From: Hyphomicrobium_A sp036559705
GTDB taxonomy: Bacteria > Pseudomonadota > Alphaproteobacteria > Rhizobiales > Hyphomicrobiaceae
Length of the DNA: 46,785 nt
Reading direction: 5' to 3'
NCBI GenBank assembly: GCA_036559705.1
Contig: DATBSP010000087.1
Coordinates: forward strand, 1-46,785
Shown here: positions 1 to 7,312 of the stretch, in pieces
Position numbering within the stretch: the first letter of the stretch is position 1
Layout of the letters: each line of letters begins with the position of its first letter
The notes under the pieces: model-generated
Databases searched by the model: none
Told to the model about the DNA's origin: nothing
Seen by the model: the letters and a program-made list of their open reading frames with translations, nothing else
Translations under genes and position numbers: made by a program

Positions 1-74
1 ACCCGCACCGATCAGCGCTCGCAATTTGGTTCCCCTTCAGGCGTGGCTGAACCGCGAACAGCTGTGCTCACGGC

Positions 75-380
75 TCACCTCTTCTTCACGTAAGGCAAAC
101 GCTCCGCCTTGATGCGTTCGCAGGTGGTGCGCCAAGCTTCCTTCGTCATGTGCGTACCTGGGTCCCAACTCTTCATGCAAGACTCGATCGTTTCAGTCGC
201 CAGATAACGCTCTTGCACATCCTCGGTGGATGTTGCGGCATCGGGAGACTGACTGGGTGCGTCCTCTGCGATCAACAATACCTGTGCCGGCTGAACGAGG
301 CGGGCCGTTGGCAATGCAGCCACTGACGCGCTTAAGGCGACAAGCGCAAGCGGCGCAATAAACATTCCGTAGCTGGTCAT
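75..380 (-). CDS. small exported protein of unknown function
   Basis: This gene encodes about 101 residues. The start is the ATG at 380 because AGGAG lies 7 bases upstream of it; a longer in-frame reading to 509 would run into the preceding gene without a ribosome site. The N-terminus (MTSYGMFIAPLALVALSA...) is a hydrophobic signal-like segment, followed by a polar domain with two cysteines (ESCMKSW and RTTCERIK). That pattern suggests a small periplasmic protein with one possible disulfide. It lies 10 bases downstream of the HlyD-type gene on the same strand, so it is probably the last gene of that operon. I do not recognise the family and infer no function beyond export. Confidence 0.6.
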   Translation of the reverse strand: MTSYGMFIAPLALVALSASVAALPTARLVQPAQVLLIAEDAPSQSPDAATSTEDVQERYLATETIESCMKSWDPGTHMTKEAWRTTCERIKAERLPYVKKR

Positions 381-390
381 CGAAGTGCTC

Positions 391-1545
391 CTAGTGTCCT
401 TCGAGGAAGACATAATTTTGCCAACTCCGCATTCGGAGAAGGATCCGCCGGATGATAGCGAAATGATGCCAATAAGGGGTGTACAGGGCGACCTGAGCAG
501 CCGCCCCACCGGGGATGTTGTAGGCGGACATGTCTTGGTTAACCTCGATTACGGCGACGGCCCGGCCTCCGGGCAGCCGTTCGCCCATGTCCTGCATCGA
601 GCCGCTCGCTTGAAACTGCCCCGGGGCAATGGCGTCGAGCACACGTACGACTTTGCCCCTGAAGACCCGCCCCGGAACGGCATCGAAGGCAACCTCAGCC
701 TCGTCACCGGGTCGTACGCGTTGCAGCGCGTTTTGCTGGAACCCTGCGGCGAGCGTGCGATCGTCCTCGTGCACGAACACCATGACCGGCCGCAGCGGCG
801 CGGGAACCACGTACATGCCGGGACGCAATGCCAGTTGTGTCACGAAGCCTGGTCCCGGGGCACGCACCGTGGTCATGTCAAGATCGAACTCAGCGTCGCG
901 CAGGTCCGCGCGCAGGCGAGCTACGGAAGTATGGATGCCGCCAATTTCCGACTGGTAGGTGACACGCGCTTGCTCGGCACTGGCCACCGCCTGCTGCAAC
1001 TTGCCTTCGGCGGATAGATAGACGCCGCGACGGTTCTCCACATCGGCCAACGAGAACGGCAGATCGCGACCAGCAGCGCGCGCATTTTCGTTACCTTGGC
1101 TAAAGCGGTCGTATGCAGCCTTGGCCCGATCGCGTTCTGCGGTAGCTGATGCGACAACCGCCTGCGCGGAGTCGAAACCGGCCTTGAGCTGCGAAACGTT
1201 CTGCTCGGCTTCCGCGAGTGTAGCGCGCCGCTTCTCGACTTCAAACCGGTAGGGAGCGTCGTCGACACGGAATAGGACGTCACCCTTTTTAAGTGTGCGG
1301 TTCGGCTCTACCGGCACCTCGACCACACGTCCCCTGACGTCGGGAAGGATCGGTGTCGTCGCAAAGTAGATGCGCGCGTTGTCCGTAAAGGGGTGGTTGT
1401 AGTTCATCACGAGAAGTATGAAGCCGATGAGAAATATTCCGCCCAAGACCGCGGTCGGCAGCGTCCATTTGTTCACCGGGATGCGGAAGATCCTGAAGAT
1501 GGCAACGCATATTGCCGTATAGGTGAGGATCAGGAGGAGTTCCAT
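391..1545 (-). CDS. yiaV: HlyD-family membrane fusion protein, YiaV/YibH type
   Basis: The product is about 384 residues. It begins with MELLLILTYTAICVAIFRIF, then a second helix ending in MNYNHPFTDNA, so it has two N-terminal membrane helices. A biotinyl-lipoyl-like segment follows (VRGRVVEVPVEPNRTLKKGD), then an alpha-helical hairpin at roughly residues 110-220, a second lipoyl half (TTVRAPGPGFVTQLALRPG) and a beta-barrel region. From memory the sequence follows E. coli YiaV closely, including the NYNHP motif, LRPVMVF and the C-terminal LLRMRSW. Such proteins are inner-membrane adaptors whose partner is usually unknown; no ABC, MFS or outer-membrane partner is next to it. Its ATG shares one base with the upstream DUF3302 stop (TGATG), implying translational coupling, the same pairing as yiaW-yiaV. 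Confidence 0.88.
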   Translation of the reverse strand: MELLLILTYTAICVAIFRIFRIPVNKWTLPTAVLGGIFLIGFILLVMNYNHPFTDNARIYFATTPILPDVRGRVVEVPVEPNRTLKKGDVLFRVDDAPYRFEVEKRRATLAEAEQNVSQLKAGFDSAQAVVASATAERDRAKAAYDRFSQGNENARAAGRDLPFSLADVENRRGVYLSAEGKLQQAVASAEQARVTYQSEIGGIHTSVARLRADLRDAEFDLDMTTVRAPGPGFVTQLALRPGMYVVPAPLRPVMVFVHEDDRTLAAGFQQNALQRVRPGDEAEVAFDAVPGRVFRGKVVRVLDAIAPGQFQASGSMQDMGERLPGGRAVAVIEVNQDMSAYNIPGGAAAQVALYTPYWHHFAIIRRILLRMRSWQNYVFLEGH

Positions 1546-2093
1546 CAGCGCGCCGCCTGATCCAATCGCCGCTCGAGCTCTGCCACGCGCGCGTGCAGCG
1601 CCTCGAGGGTCTCGGGTTCGATCTCGGCGTGTCCGTTGCCCGCTTGGGCCTTCTGCTGCATGCCCCAGCCACGGTCTGGGCGGTAGAGCATCGCCCAGAT
1701 CCAGAGGAACGGCCAAATCGCATGCAGCGTGAACAGGCTGACCCAGCCGGCGGCGTGGATCGCATCCTGATGCGGGTGGTTGCGGTGCTTGGCGAGTTCG
1801 TACGGCACGTCGTGGATCGCAATGATGCCGTAGAAGAGCGTAATGAGGACGAAGATCAGCAGGCCAAGCGCGAAATAGTTGAGGAACGTATCGAAGTTGA
1901 TGCCGCTACTAATTAGAAGCGCAACGCCGACGAGTAGAACAGCAATCGCAGCCAGCGCGGCGACTACCCACTTCTTCAACCAGAAGTGCACCAGCCCTGA
2001 ATCGAGAACGCGGTCACGCGACGTTCGCACGTAATCCGCGATGCGCAGCCGCGAGATTTCGTCTTGAGTTTTTTGAACGTAGTCTCGGAGCAC
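1545..2093 (-). CDS. yiaW: DUF3302 inner-membrane protein, YiaW type, with extended N-terminus
   Basis: The protein is 182 residues with a GTG start at 2093; GAGG lies about 7 bases upstream. The core (YFALGLLIFVLITLFYGI, then HDVPYELAKHRNHPH, GWVSLFTLHAIWPFLWIWA, LYRPDRGWGM) matches the small E. coli protein YiaW almost motif for motif. E. coli YiaW is about 107 residues; here about 75 extra residues precede the core, including an additional membrane helix (WVVAALAAIAVLLVGVALLI). The C-terminus (ALHARVAELERRL) looks like a short coiled coil. It is translationally coupled to the HlyD-type adaptor downstream. Function is unknown in the family; co-conservation suggests a two-component membrane assembly. 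Confidence 0.85.
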   Translation of the reverse strand: MLRDYVQKTQDEISRLRIADYVRTSRDRVLDSGLVHFWLKKWVVAALAAIAVLLVGVALLISSGINFDTFLNYFALGLLIFVLITLFYGIIAIHDVPYELAKHRNHPHQDAIHAAGWVSLFTLHAIWPFLWIWAMLYRPDRGWGMQQKAQAGNGHAEIEPETLEALHARVAELERRLDQAAR

Positions 2094-2169
2094 GACACTA
2101 CCTCGTAACGGTGGCCCGATACGCTGGTGCGGCGCGCGCGCGACCGATCAATGTCGGTGATCGAACCAT

Positions 2170-2193
2170 TATGCTATACTGATATGCTATACT
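2170..2193. promoter_or_regulatory. paired 11-bp direct repeat, 13-bp period, in divergent promoter region
   Basis: The 11-mer TATGCTATACT occurs at 2170-2180 and again at 2183-2193. It sits in the 264-base divergent gap between the yiaW-like gene (minus) and the DUF3141 gene (plus). Each copy also reads as an extended -10 element (TGC-TATACT), so promoter duplication is one reading and a direct-repeat operator is the other. A similar pair exists at 14568-14589. The rest of the gap shows no gene. Confidence 0.4.
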
Positions 2194-2333
2194 TATGCGG
2201 CCGCCCAGATTACAGATTTCTGCATGCTTAACACTGTTCTTCATCGGCTCAGGTCTGCGCGCTGTTGGGTCGTTTTCTGTTGACCGGGCCTCGGCGCAGG
2301 TGTGGAGTGCGATCCACGACGGTCTGTTCACCT

Positions 2334-2343
2334 CCCCCCCCCC
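2334..2343 (+). repeat. homopolymeric tract of ten C
   Basis: Ten consecutive cytosines lie 14 bases upstream of the DUF3141 start codon, in the position where a ribosome binding site would be expected. No convincing Shine-Dalgarno sequence is visible here. Such tracts can slip during replication or sequencing. Whether it matters for expression is unknown. Confidence 0.6.
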
Positions 2344-2357
2344 GTGAGTAAACCGCA

Positions 2358-4625
2358 ATGCCCCCTGCATCACCCCGTGCAAGCGATCCACGCGTCGCGC
2401 CATCGGATTTCAATCCGTTCCAAGATGCCTACGCATATTGGATGGATGCTTGGCAACGCGGCGTACTCTTTCTCGACGTGCTCCAGCAGCGCAGCGAGCG
2501 CCAGCGCGAACATGCCGCCAAAATCGCACCGCATGTTCTGAAATTCGGCTGCGAAGTCGTCATGGACGGGCGCAAGCTCGAGCGTCCGGTCAACTACGTG
2601 CTAGTGCGCGTTGCGCCGCCTGCCGGCGTCGAAATCGATACGGGCAAGCGACCGTTCGTCATCGTCGACCCGCGCGCGGGGCATGGGCCTGGCATCGGAG
2701 GGTTCAAGCCGCAGAGCGAGATCGGCGTAGTCTTCAAGGCAGGGCATCCGTGCTATTTCATCGGCTTCCTGCCGAACCCAGTTCCTGGACAGACCATCGA
2801 AGACATCGTCCGCGCTGAAGCCATCTTCCTCGAGCGCGTGATAGAGCTGCATCCTGATGCCGAAGGCAAACCTGCCGTCATTGGCAACTGCCAAGCCGGC
2901 TGGGCGGTAATGCTGGTGGCAGCAAAGAGGCCCGAGCTTTTCGGCCCGATCATCGTTGCCGGCTCGCCCCTCTCCTACTGGGCGGGTGTACACGGCGAAA
3001 ATCCCATGCGCTACACAGGAGGCCTGCTCGGAGGCAGTTGGCTCACGGCAATGACGGGCGATCTTGGCAACGGCAAGTTCGACGGCGCGTGGCTGGTGTC
3101 GAACTTCGAGAATCTAAATCCGGCGAACACGCTGTGGTCGAAGCAGTACAATCTCTACTCGAAGGTCGACAGCGAGGCGCCGCGTTACCTCGAGTTCGAG
3201 CAATGGTGGGGCTCGCACGTCCTGCTCAATGCCGAAGAGATGCAGTTCATCACCGATCAGCTGTTCATCGGCAACAAGCTCGCTGCCGGCGAGATCCCAT
3301 CATCTGACGGGACGCGCTTCGATCTGCGAAACATCGCGTCGCCCATCGTTGTCTTTTGCTCCAAGGCCGACAACATCACCCCGCCGCCGCAGGCGCTCGA
3401 TTGGATCCTCGACCTCTACGAAACCGAGGATGAGATCCGCGCGCACCGCCAAACCATAGTCTACGCAGTACATCCGTCCATCGGACATCTCGGCATCTTC
3501 GTCTCCGGATCAGTGGCGAAGAAAGAGCACGACGAGTTCGCGAGCAACATCGATCTCATCGATGTCTTGCCGCCGGGACTTTACGAAGCCGTAATGGTGC
3601 CGAAAGATTCGGGGCAGCGTGCCGCCGACCTCATCGCCGGCGACTATCTCGTGCGCTTCGAAGCGAGAACGCTCGACGACATTCGGGCGCTGGGCGGCAA
3701 CGATAGCAGCGAGGACCGCAAGTTCGAGACGGTCGCGCGCGTATCTGACATTAATCTCGGCCTCTATCGCATGTTTGTGCAGCCGTGGCTGCGGCTATGG
3801 ATGAACGAAGACCTCGCCGCTGCGCTACGCCGTCTGCATCCGCTACGCCTGCAATACGAGATGTTCTCTTCCGCCAATCCGTTCATGCAGCCGCTACAGT
3901 CAGCCATTGATCATGCGCGGGATAACCGCCAGCCCGTTTCGGCGACCAACCCGCTTTGGCAAGCACAGGAGCGGTTCTCGAATTGGACGGAGACTTGGCT
4001 CGAGTCCTATCGCGATCTGCGCGACAAGATGTGTGAGTCGACTTTTGATGCCGTTTATGGATCTCCGCTTCTACAGGCACTCGTCGGGCTCAAGGCGACG
4101 GATGCCGGCTCGCGCTTGCCCGGAAAGGATCCCGTGCATCTTGCGCTAGTCGCTCAGCGGATCAATGAGCTAAAGGCTGCCATTCCCGAGGGAGGCCCTC
4201 GCGAAGCTGCGATCCGCGCGCTGCTGTACCTCCACCAACCCGATGGCGTTTTCGATGAGCGCGGGTTCAACCTCCTGCGCCGTCTGCGGGAGGAGGCTGG
4301 CAGTGGCATGTCCCTTGGCGAATTCAAACGCGTCGTGCGCGAGCAATTCTTTATGCTGCTCGTCGACGAGCAGCGCGCTGTGGAAGCGATCCCCGCCATG
4401 CTCGCGAAGGAGCCCGCGCTTGCTGCGCGCATGCAAGCGACGTTTCGACACCTGATCGAGACGGTCGGGCTGCGCAGCGACGAGGCACGATCGCGCTTGG
4501 CCGAACTGGAGGACCTAATCGAGGCCGGTTCCAAAGAAGCCCATGAGCGTCAGCATTTCGCCAAGCTCCGTCCGCTGCCACTCCATGCTGGCAGGACGTC
4601 AAAGCACGGTGGAGCGTCGCGGTAG
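2358..4625 (+). CDS. DUF3141 protein, PHA-synthase-like alpha/beta hydrolase
   Basis: The product is 755 residues. The N-terminal two thirds resemble polyhydroxyalkanoate synthases: the nucleophile elbow reads VIGNCQAGW with Cys178 where lipases have Ser. A likely acid follows in FCSKADNITPP and a likely histidine in HPSIGHLGIF, giving a Cys-Asp-His triad. The early NPFQDAYAYWMDAWQR segment is typical of DUF3141 as I recall it. The C-terminal region (from about residue 490) is mostly helical and charged. It begins a plus-strand operon with phosphate acyltransferase, acetate kinase and a FabI-like reductase, so a role in hydroxyacyl-CoA/PHA or short-chain acyl metabolism is plausible. Enzymatic activity is not established by the sequence. 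The start is the first plausible ATG, but it lacks a clear ribosome site. Confidence 0.82.
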   Translation: MPPASPRASDPRVAPSDFNPFQDAYAYWMDAWQRGVLFLDVLQQRSERQREHAAKIAPHVLKFGCEVVMDGRKLERPVNYVLVRVAPPAGVEIDTGKRPFVIVDPRAGHGPGIGGFKPQSEIGVVFKAGHPCYFIGFLPNPVPGQTIEDIVRAEAIFLERVIELHPDAEGKPAVIGNCQAGWAVMLVAAKRPELFGPIIVAGSPLSYWAGVHGENPMRYTGGLLGGSWLTAMTGDLGNGKFDGAWLVSNFENLNPANTLWSKQYNLYSKVDSEAPRYLEFEQWWGSHVLLNAEEMQFITDQLFIGNKLAAGEIPSSDGTRFDLRNIASPIVVFCSKADNITPPPQALDWILDLYETEDEIRAHRQTIVYAVHPSIGHLGIFVSGSVAKKEHDEFASNIDLIDVLPPGLYEAVMVPKDSGQRAADLIAGDYLVRFEARTLDDIRALGGNDSSEDRKFETVARVSDINLGLYRMFVQPWLRLWMNEDLAAALRRLHPLRLQYEMFSSANPFMQPLQSAIDHARDNRQPVSATNPLWQAQERFSNWTETWLESYRDLRDKMCESTFDAVYGSPLLQALVGLKATDAGSRLPGKDPVHLALVAQRINELKAAIPEGGPREAAIRALLYLHQPDGVFDERGFNLLRRLREEAGSGMSLGEFKRVVREQFFMLLVDEQRAVEAIPAMLAKEPALAARMQATFRHLIETVGLRSDEARSRLAELEDLIEAGSKEAHERQHFAKLRPLPLHAGRTSKHGGASR

Positions 4626-4653
4626 CGAGATTAGAAATAGGCGAGTGAGCACG

Positions 4654-5085
4654 ATGATGGCTGACCTCATACGACCAACGGATCTACTGCAAATGGCCTC
4701 CGACGCCGAGTTGGCGGAGATGGACAAGGAGCGGCTGCTCAAAAAGAAGAAGCAGGAGATGGATCTCGACCTGCGCGAGTCGTTCATGAAGCGCAAGGTT
4801 GCCCCCGAGGCCATCGATCGCATCAACCACGCCGTGAGCGTGGCCGCCAAACGCGGCGAGCACCAGATCCAGGCGGTGACATTCCCCTGCACTTTCTGCA
4901 CCGACGGCGGAAGGCGGATCAACATCGGCGACCCGGAGTGGCCGAGCACGCTCCAAGGCTTCGCCAAAAACGCCTTCGAGTTCTTCGATAAGGAATTGCG
5001 TCCACTCGGATACAAGCTCCACGCCGAGATCATCAGCTTTCCCGGCGGCATGCCGGGTGAGGCAGCGCTGTTCCTGAAGTGGTGA
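4654..5085 (+). CDS. conserved-context hypothetical protein
   Basis: About 143 residues; the start is one of two adjacent ATG codons (4654 or 4657), with a GTG at 4645 as alternative. The N-terminal half is very charged and helical (MDKERLLKKKKQEMDLDLRE). The C-terminal half is compact, with a CTFC pair (FPCTFCTDGGRRINI), TLQGFAKNAFEFFDKEL, and an ending in GEAALFLKW. The two cysteines two residues apart could bind metal or form a redox pair, but there is no second pair. It lies between the DUF3141 gene (28-base gap) and the phosphate acyltransferase (40-base gap) on the same strand, so it probably works with them. I do not recognise a named family. Confidence 0.7.
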   Translation: MMADLIRPTDLLQMASDAELAEMDKERLLKKKKQEMDLDLRESFMKRKVAPEAIDRINHAVSVAAKRGEHQIQAVTFPCTFCTDGGRRINIGDPEWPSTLQGFAKNAFEFFDKELRPLGYKLHAEIISFPGGMPGEAALFLKW

Positions 5086-5125
5086 CAGCTACCGGCGCGT
5101 CGTCCGCGTAGAAGGGACCGGTGCC

Positions 5126-6088
5126 ATGTCAAAGAAGGCCGTAGTCTCGCGCATGCGCGAGCACGACAAGTACGAGCGGCTGCTTGCCGCCACGCAAGGG
5201 CTATCGCCGCTCCCCACCGCCGTCGCCCATCCGTGCGATGAAAGTTCGCTGCGCGGTGTGCTCGATGCCTCCCGGGCGGGGCTGATCATACCCATCCTCG
5301 TCGGCCCCAAGGGAAAGATCACCAGCGTTGCTGAAAAGTTCGGCCTCGATATCGCCGGGCTGGAGATTGTCGATGTTCCCCACAGCCAGGCGGCGGCCGA
5401 GATGGCGGTTGAGCTCGTGCGCAAGGGCACCGCCGAGCTCTTGATGAAAGGCAGCCTGCACTCGGACGAGCTACTCGGGGCGGTCGCCAAGCGCGAGACG
5501 GGGTTGAGGACGGGACGGCGCATCAGCCACGTGTTCGTCATGGACGTGCCCAATCATGCGGAAACCCTATTCATCACCGATGCAGCCGTGAACATCTTTC
5601 CCGACCTCACAGCGAAGCGCGACATCGTCCAGAACGCCATCGACCTCTACGCGGGACTGGGCTTCGGCACGCCGAAGGTTGCGATCCTCTCTGCCGTCGA
5701 AACCATCAACCCGGCTATTCCTTCGACGATCGAGGCAGCGGCGCTTTGCAAGATGGCCGATCGCGGCCAGATCACCGGCGGTATTCTCGATGGCCCGCTT
5801 GCCTTCGACAACGCGATCAGTCCTGAGGCTGCAAGCATCAAGGGCATCAACTCACCGGTTGCCGGACACGCGCAGATTCTCGTCGTGCCCGACCTCGAAG
5901 CCGGTAACATGCTGGCCAAGAACCTGACGTTTCTTTCCGGGGCCGATGCGGCCGGGATCGTGCTTGGCGCACGCGTGCCGATCATTCTCACGTCGAGGGC
6001 GGATAATCTCAGGGCGCGGATGGCGTCATGCGCGGTTGCCATGCTGCTCGCGCACAATCGCAGGTCAAAAGAGCCGGTGCGGGCCTGA
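5126..6088 (+). CDS. phosphate acetyl/butyryltransferase family protein
   Basis: The protein is 320 residues, with AGAAGGGA about 8 bases before the ATG. It has the Pta/Ptb fold signatures: RAGLIIPILVGP, LMKGSLHSDELLGAV, RRISHVFVMDVP, LFITDAAVNIFPDL and the C-terminal FLSGADAAGIVLGARVPIILTSRAD. Length and motifs fit the short enzymes often annotated as bifunctional enoyl-CoA hydratase/phosphate acetyltransferase, though no MaoC-like hydratase domain is present here. The expected reaction is acyl-CoA + Pi to acyl phosphate + CoA, feeding the kinase encoded 3 bases downstream. Substrate chain length (acetyl, propionyl, butyryl) cannot be told from sequence. Confidence 0.85.
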   Translation: MSKKAVVSRMREHDKYERLLAATQGLSPLPTAVAHPCDESSLRGVLDASRAGLIIPILVGPKGKITSVAEKFGLDIAGLEIVDVPHSQAAAEMAVELVRKGTAELLMKGSLHSDELLGAVAKRETGLRTGRRISHVFVMDVPNHAETLFITDAAVNIFPDLTAKRDIVQNAIDLYAGLGFGTPKVAILSAVETINPAIPSTIEAAALCKMADRGQITGGILDGPLAFDNAISPEAASIKGINSPVAGHAQILVVPDLEAGNMLAKNLTFLSGADAAGIVLGARVPIILTSRADNLRARMASCAVAMLLAHNRRSKEPVRA

Positions 6089-6091
6089 GCC

Positions 6092-7312
6092 ATGACCGCC
6101 GAAACCATCCTTGTGGTGAATGCGGGGAGCTCGAGCATCAAATTCCAGCTGTTCGAGGTCGGCGCGCGCGACCGGCTTAAGCGGCGCTTCAAGGGACAAA
6201 TCGAGGGCATCGGCACGCACCCCCACCTGATCGCGAAAAACCCTGAAGGGGGACTGCTGGTCGATGAGACGTGGCCGGGCGCGGAGGTCAATACCGTTCC
6301 GGCAGCACTTGACAAAGTCATCGGGTTTCTGCGCCAGCAGATCGGGGGCAAACTGCCAGTCGTCGTCGGCCACCGTGTCGTCCACGGCGGGCCGGACTAC
6401 AGCGCGCCGACGGTAGTCAGCGAACTAGTGGTGGATCGGCTCGCGCGTTTCGTGCCGCTCGCTCCACTGCATCAGCCAAACAATCTGGCTCCCATAAAAG
6501 CGATTTTGCAGCGACAACCGCAGGTGCTGCAGGTCGCGTGTTTCGACACCGCCTTCCATCGCGGCCATCCTGACGTGGCCGACCGCTTCGCCATTCCCGA
6601 AGCGTTCTATGCAGAAGGCGTTCGCCGTTACGGATTTCACGGCCTGTCGTACGAATACATTGCTCGGCGGCTCCGTGAAGTCGCGCCTGAAATTGCCGAC
6701 GGCCGAGTGGTGATCGCGCATCTCGGAAGCGGCGCATCCATGTGCGCGCTCTCATCGGGGCGAAGCGTCGAAAGCACCATGGGCTTTACCGCACTAGATG
6801 GGCTGCCGATGGGAACCCGCCCAGGTCAGCTCGACGCCGGAGTGGTCCTCTACCTGATGGGCGAGAAGGGTATGAGCGCCAAGGAGATCGAGCGCCTGCT
6901 CTACAACGACTGCGGGTTGAAGGGCTTATCCGGCATCAGCAACGATGTGCGCGAGCTGCAGGTAAGCGACGATCCGCGCGCCAAACTTGCGCTCGACTGT
7001 TTCACCTACCGCATCGCGCTGTTTACAGGAATGCTTGCCGCCGCCATGGGCGGCATCGACGGCTTCGTGTTCACTGCAGGGATCGGAGAGAACGCTCCAG
7101 CCATCCGGGAGGCGGTCGCCCAGCGACTGGCGTGGCTTGGCCTCGAGCTGTCTTCCAAGGCGAACGCGAAGGGCGAGCTCAAGATTTCGCGCAAGCGATC
7201 GCGGGTCGCGTGCTACGTCATCCCGACCGACGAGGAGCTGATGATTGCCGAGCATGCGCGCGACGCGTTGCGGGCGCACACTGGGGCGGAGAAAGAGGAG
7301 AAACGAGCATGA
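6092..7312 (+). CDS. ackA: acetate kinase
   Basis: The product is 406 residues, the usual length for acetate kinase. The N-terminal phosphate-binding motif VNAGSSSIKFQLF is intact, followed by GHRVVHGG, CFDTAFHRGHP (catalytic Asp region), YGFHGLSYEYIARRL and the adenosine motif IAHLGSGASMCAL. Near the C-terminus FTAGIGENAPAIRE and IPTDEELMIA complete the family signature. It makes ATP and acetate (or another short acid) from the acyl phosphate of the preceding enzyme; the reaction is reversible. The start lies 3 bases after the phosphotransacylase stop, and the end overlaps the FabI-like start as ATGA, so the genes are tightly coupled. Confidence 0.95.
   Translation: MTAETILVVNAGSSSIKFQLFEVGARDRLKRRFKGQIEGIGTHPHLIAKNPEGGLLVDETWPGAEVNTVPAALDKVIGFLRQQIGGKLPVVVGHRVVHGGPDYSAPTVVSELVVDRLARFVPLAPLHQPNNLAPIKAILQRQPQVLQVACFDTAFHRGHPDVADRFAIPEAFYAEGVRRYGFHGLSYEYIARRLREVAPEIADGRVVIAHLGSGASMCALSSGRSVESTMGFTALDGLPMGTRPGQLDAGVVLYLMGEKGMSAKEIERLLYNDCGLKGLSGISNDVRELQVSDDPRAKLALDCFTYRIALFTGMLAAAMGGIDGFVFTAGIGENAPAIREAVAQRLAWLGLELSSKANAKGELKISRKRSRVACYVIPTDEELMIAEHARDALRAHTGAEKEEKRA

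Noticed and set aside
385..1017. Long plus-strand open frame opposite the HlyD-type gene
   Set aside because: It is antisense to a strongly supported gene, has no family motifs and arises from high third-position GC.
2094..2357. FNR/FixK box before the DUF3141 operon
   Set aside because: No TTGAT-N4-ATCAA palindrome could be found, only partial GATCAA/GATC matches.
2098..2403. Minus-strand open frame in the yiaW/DUF3141 gap
   Set aside because: No ribosome site or recognisable motif, and it covers the divergent promoter region and the C tract.
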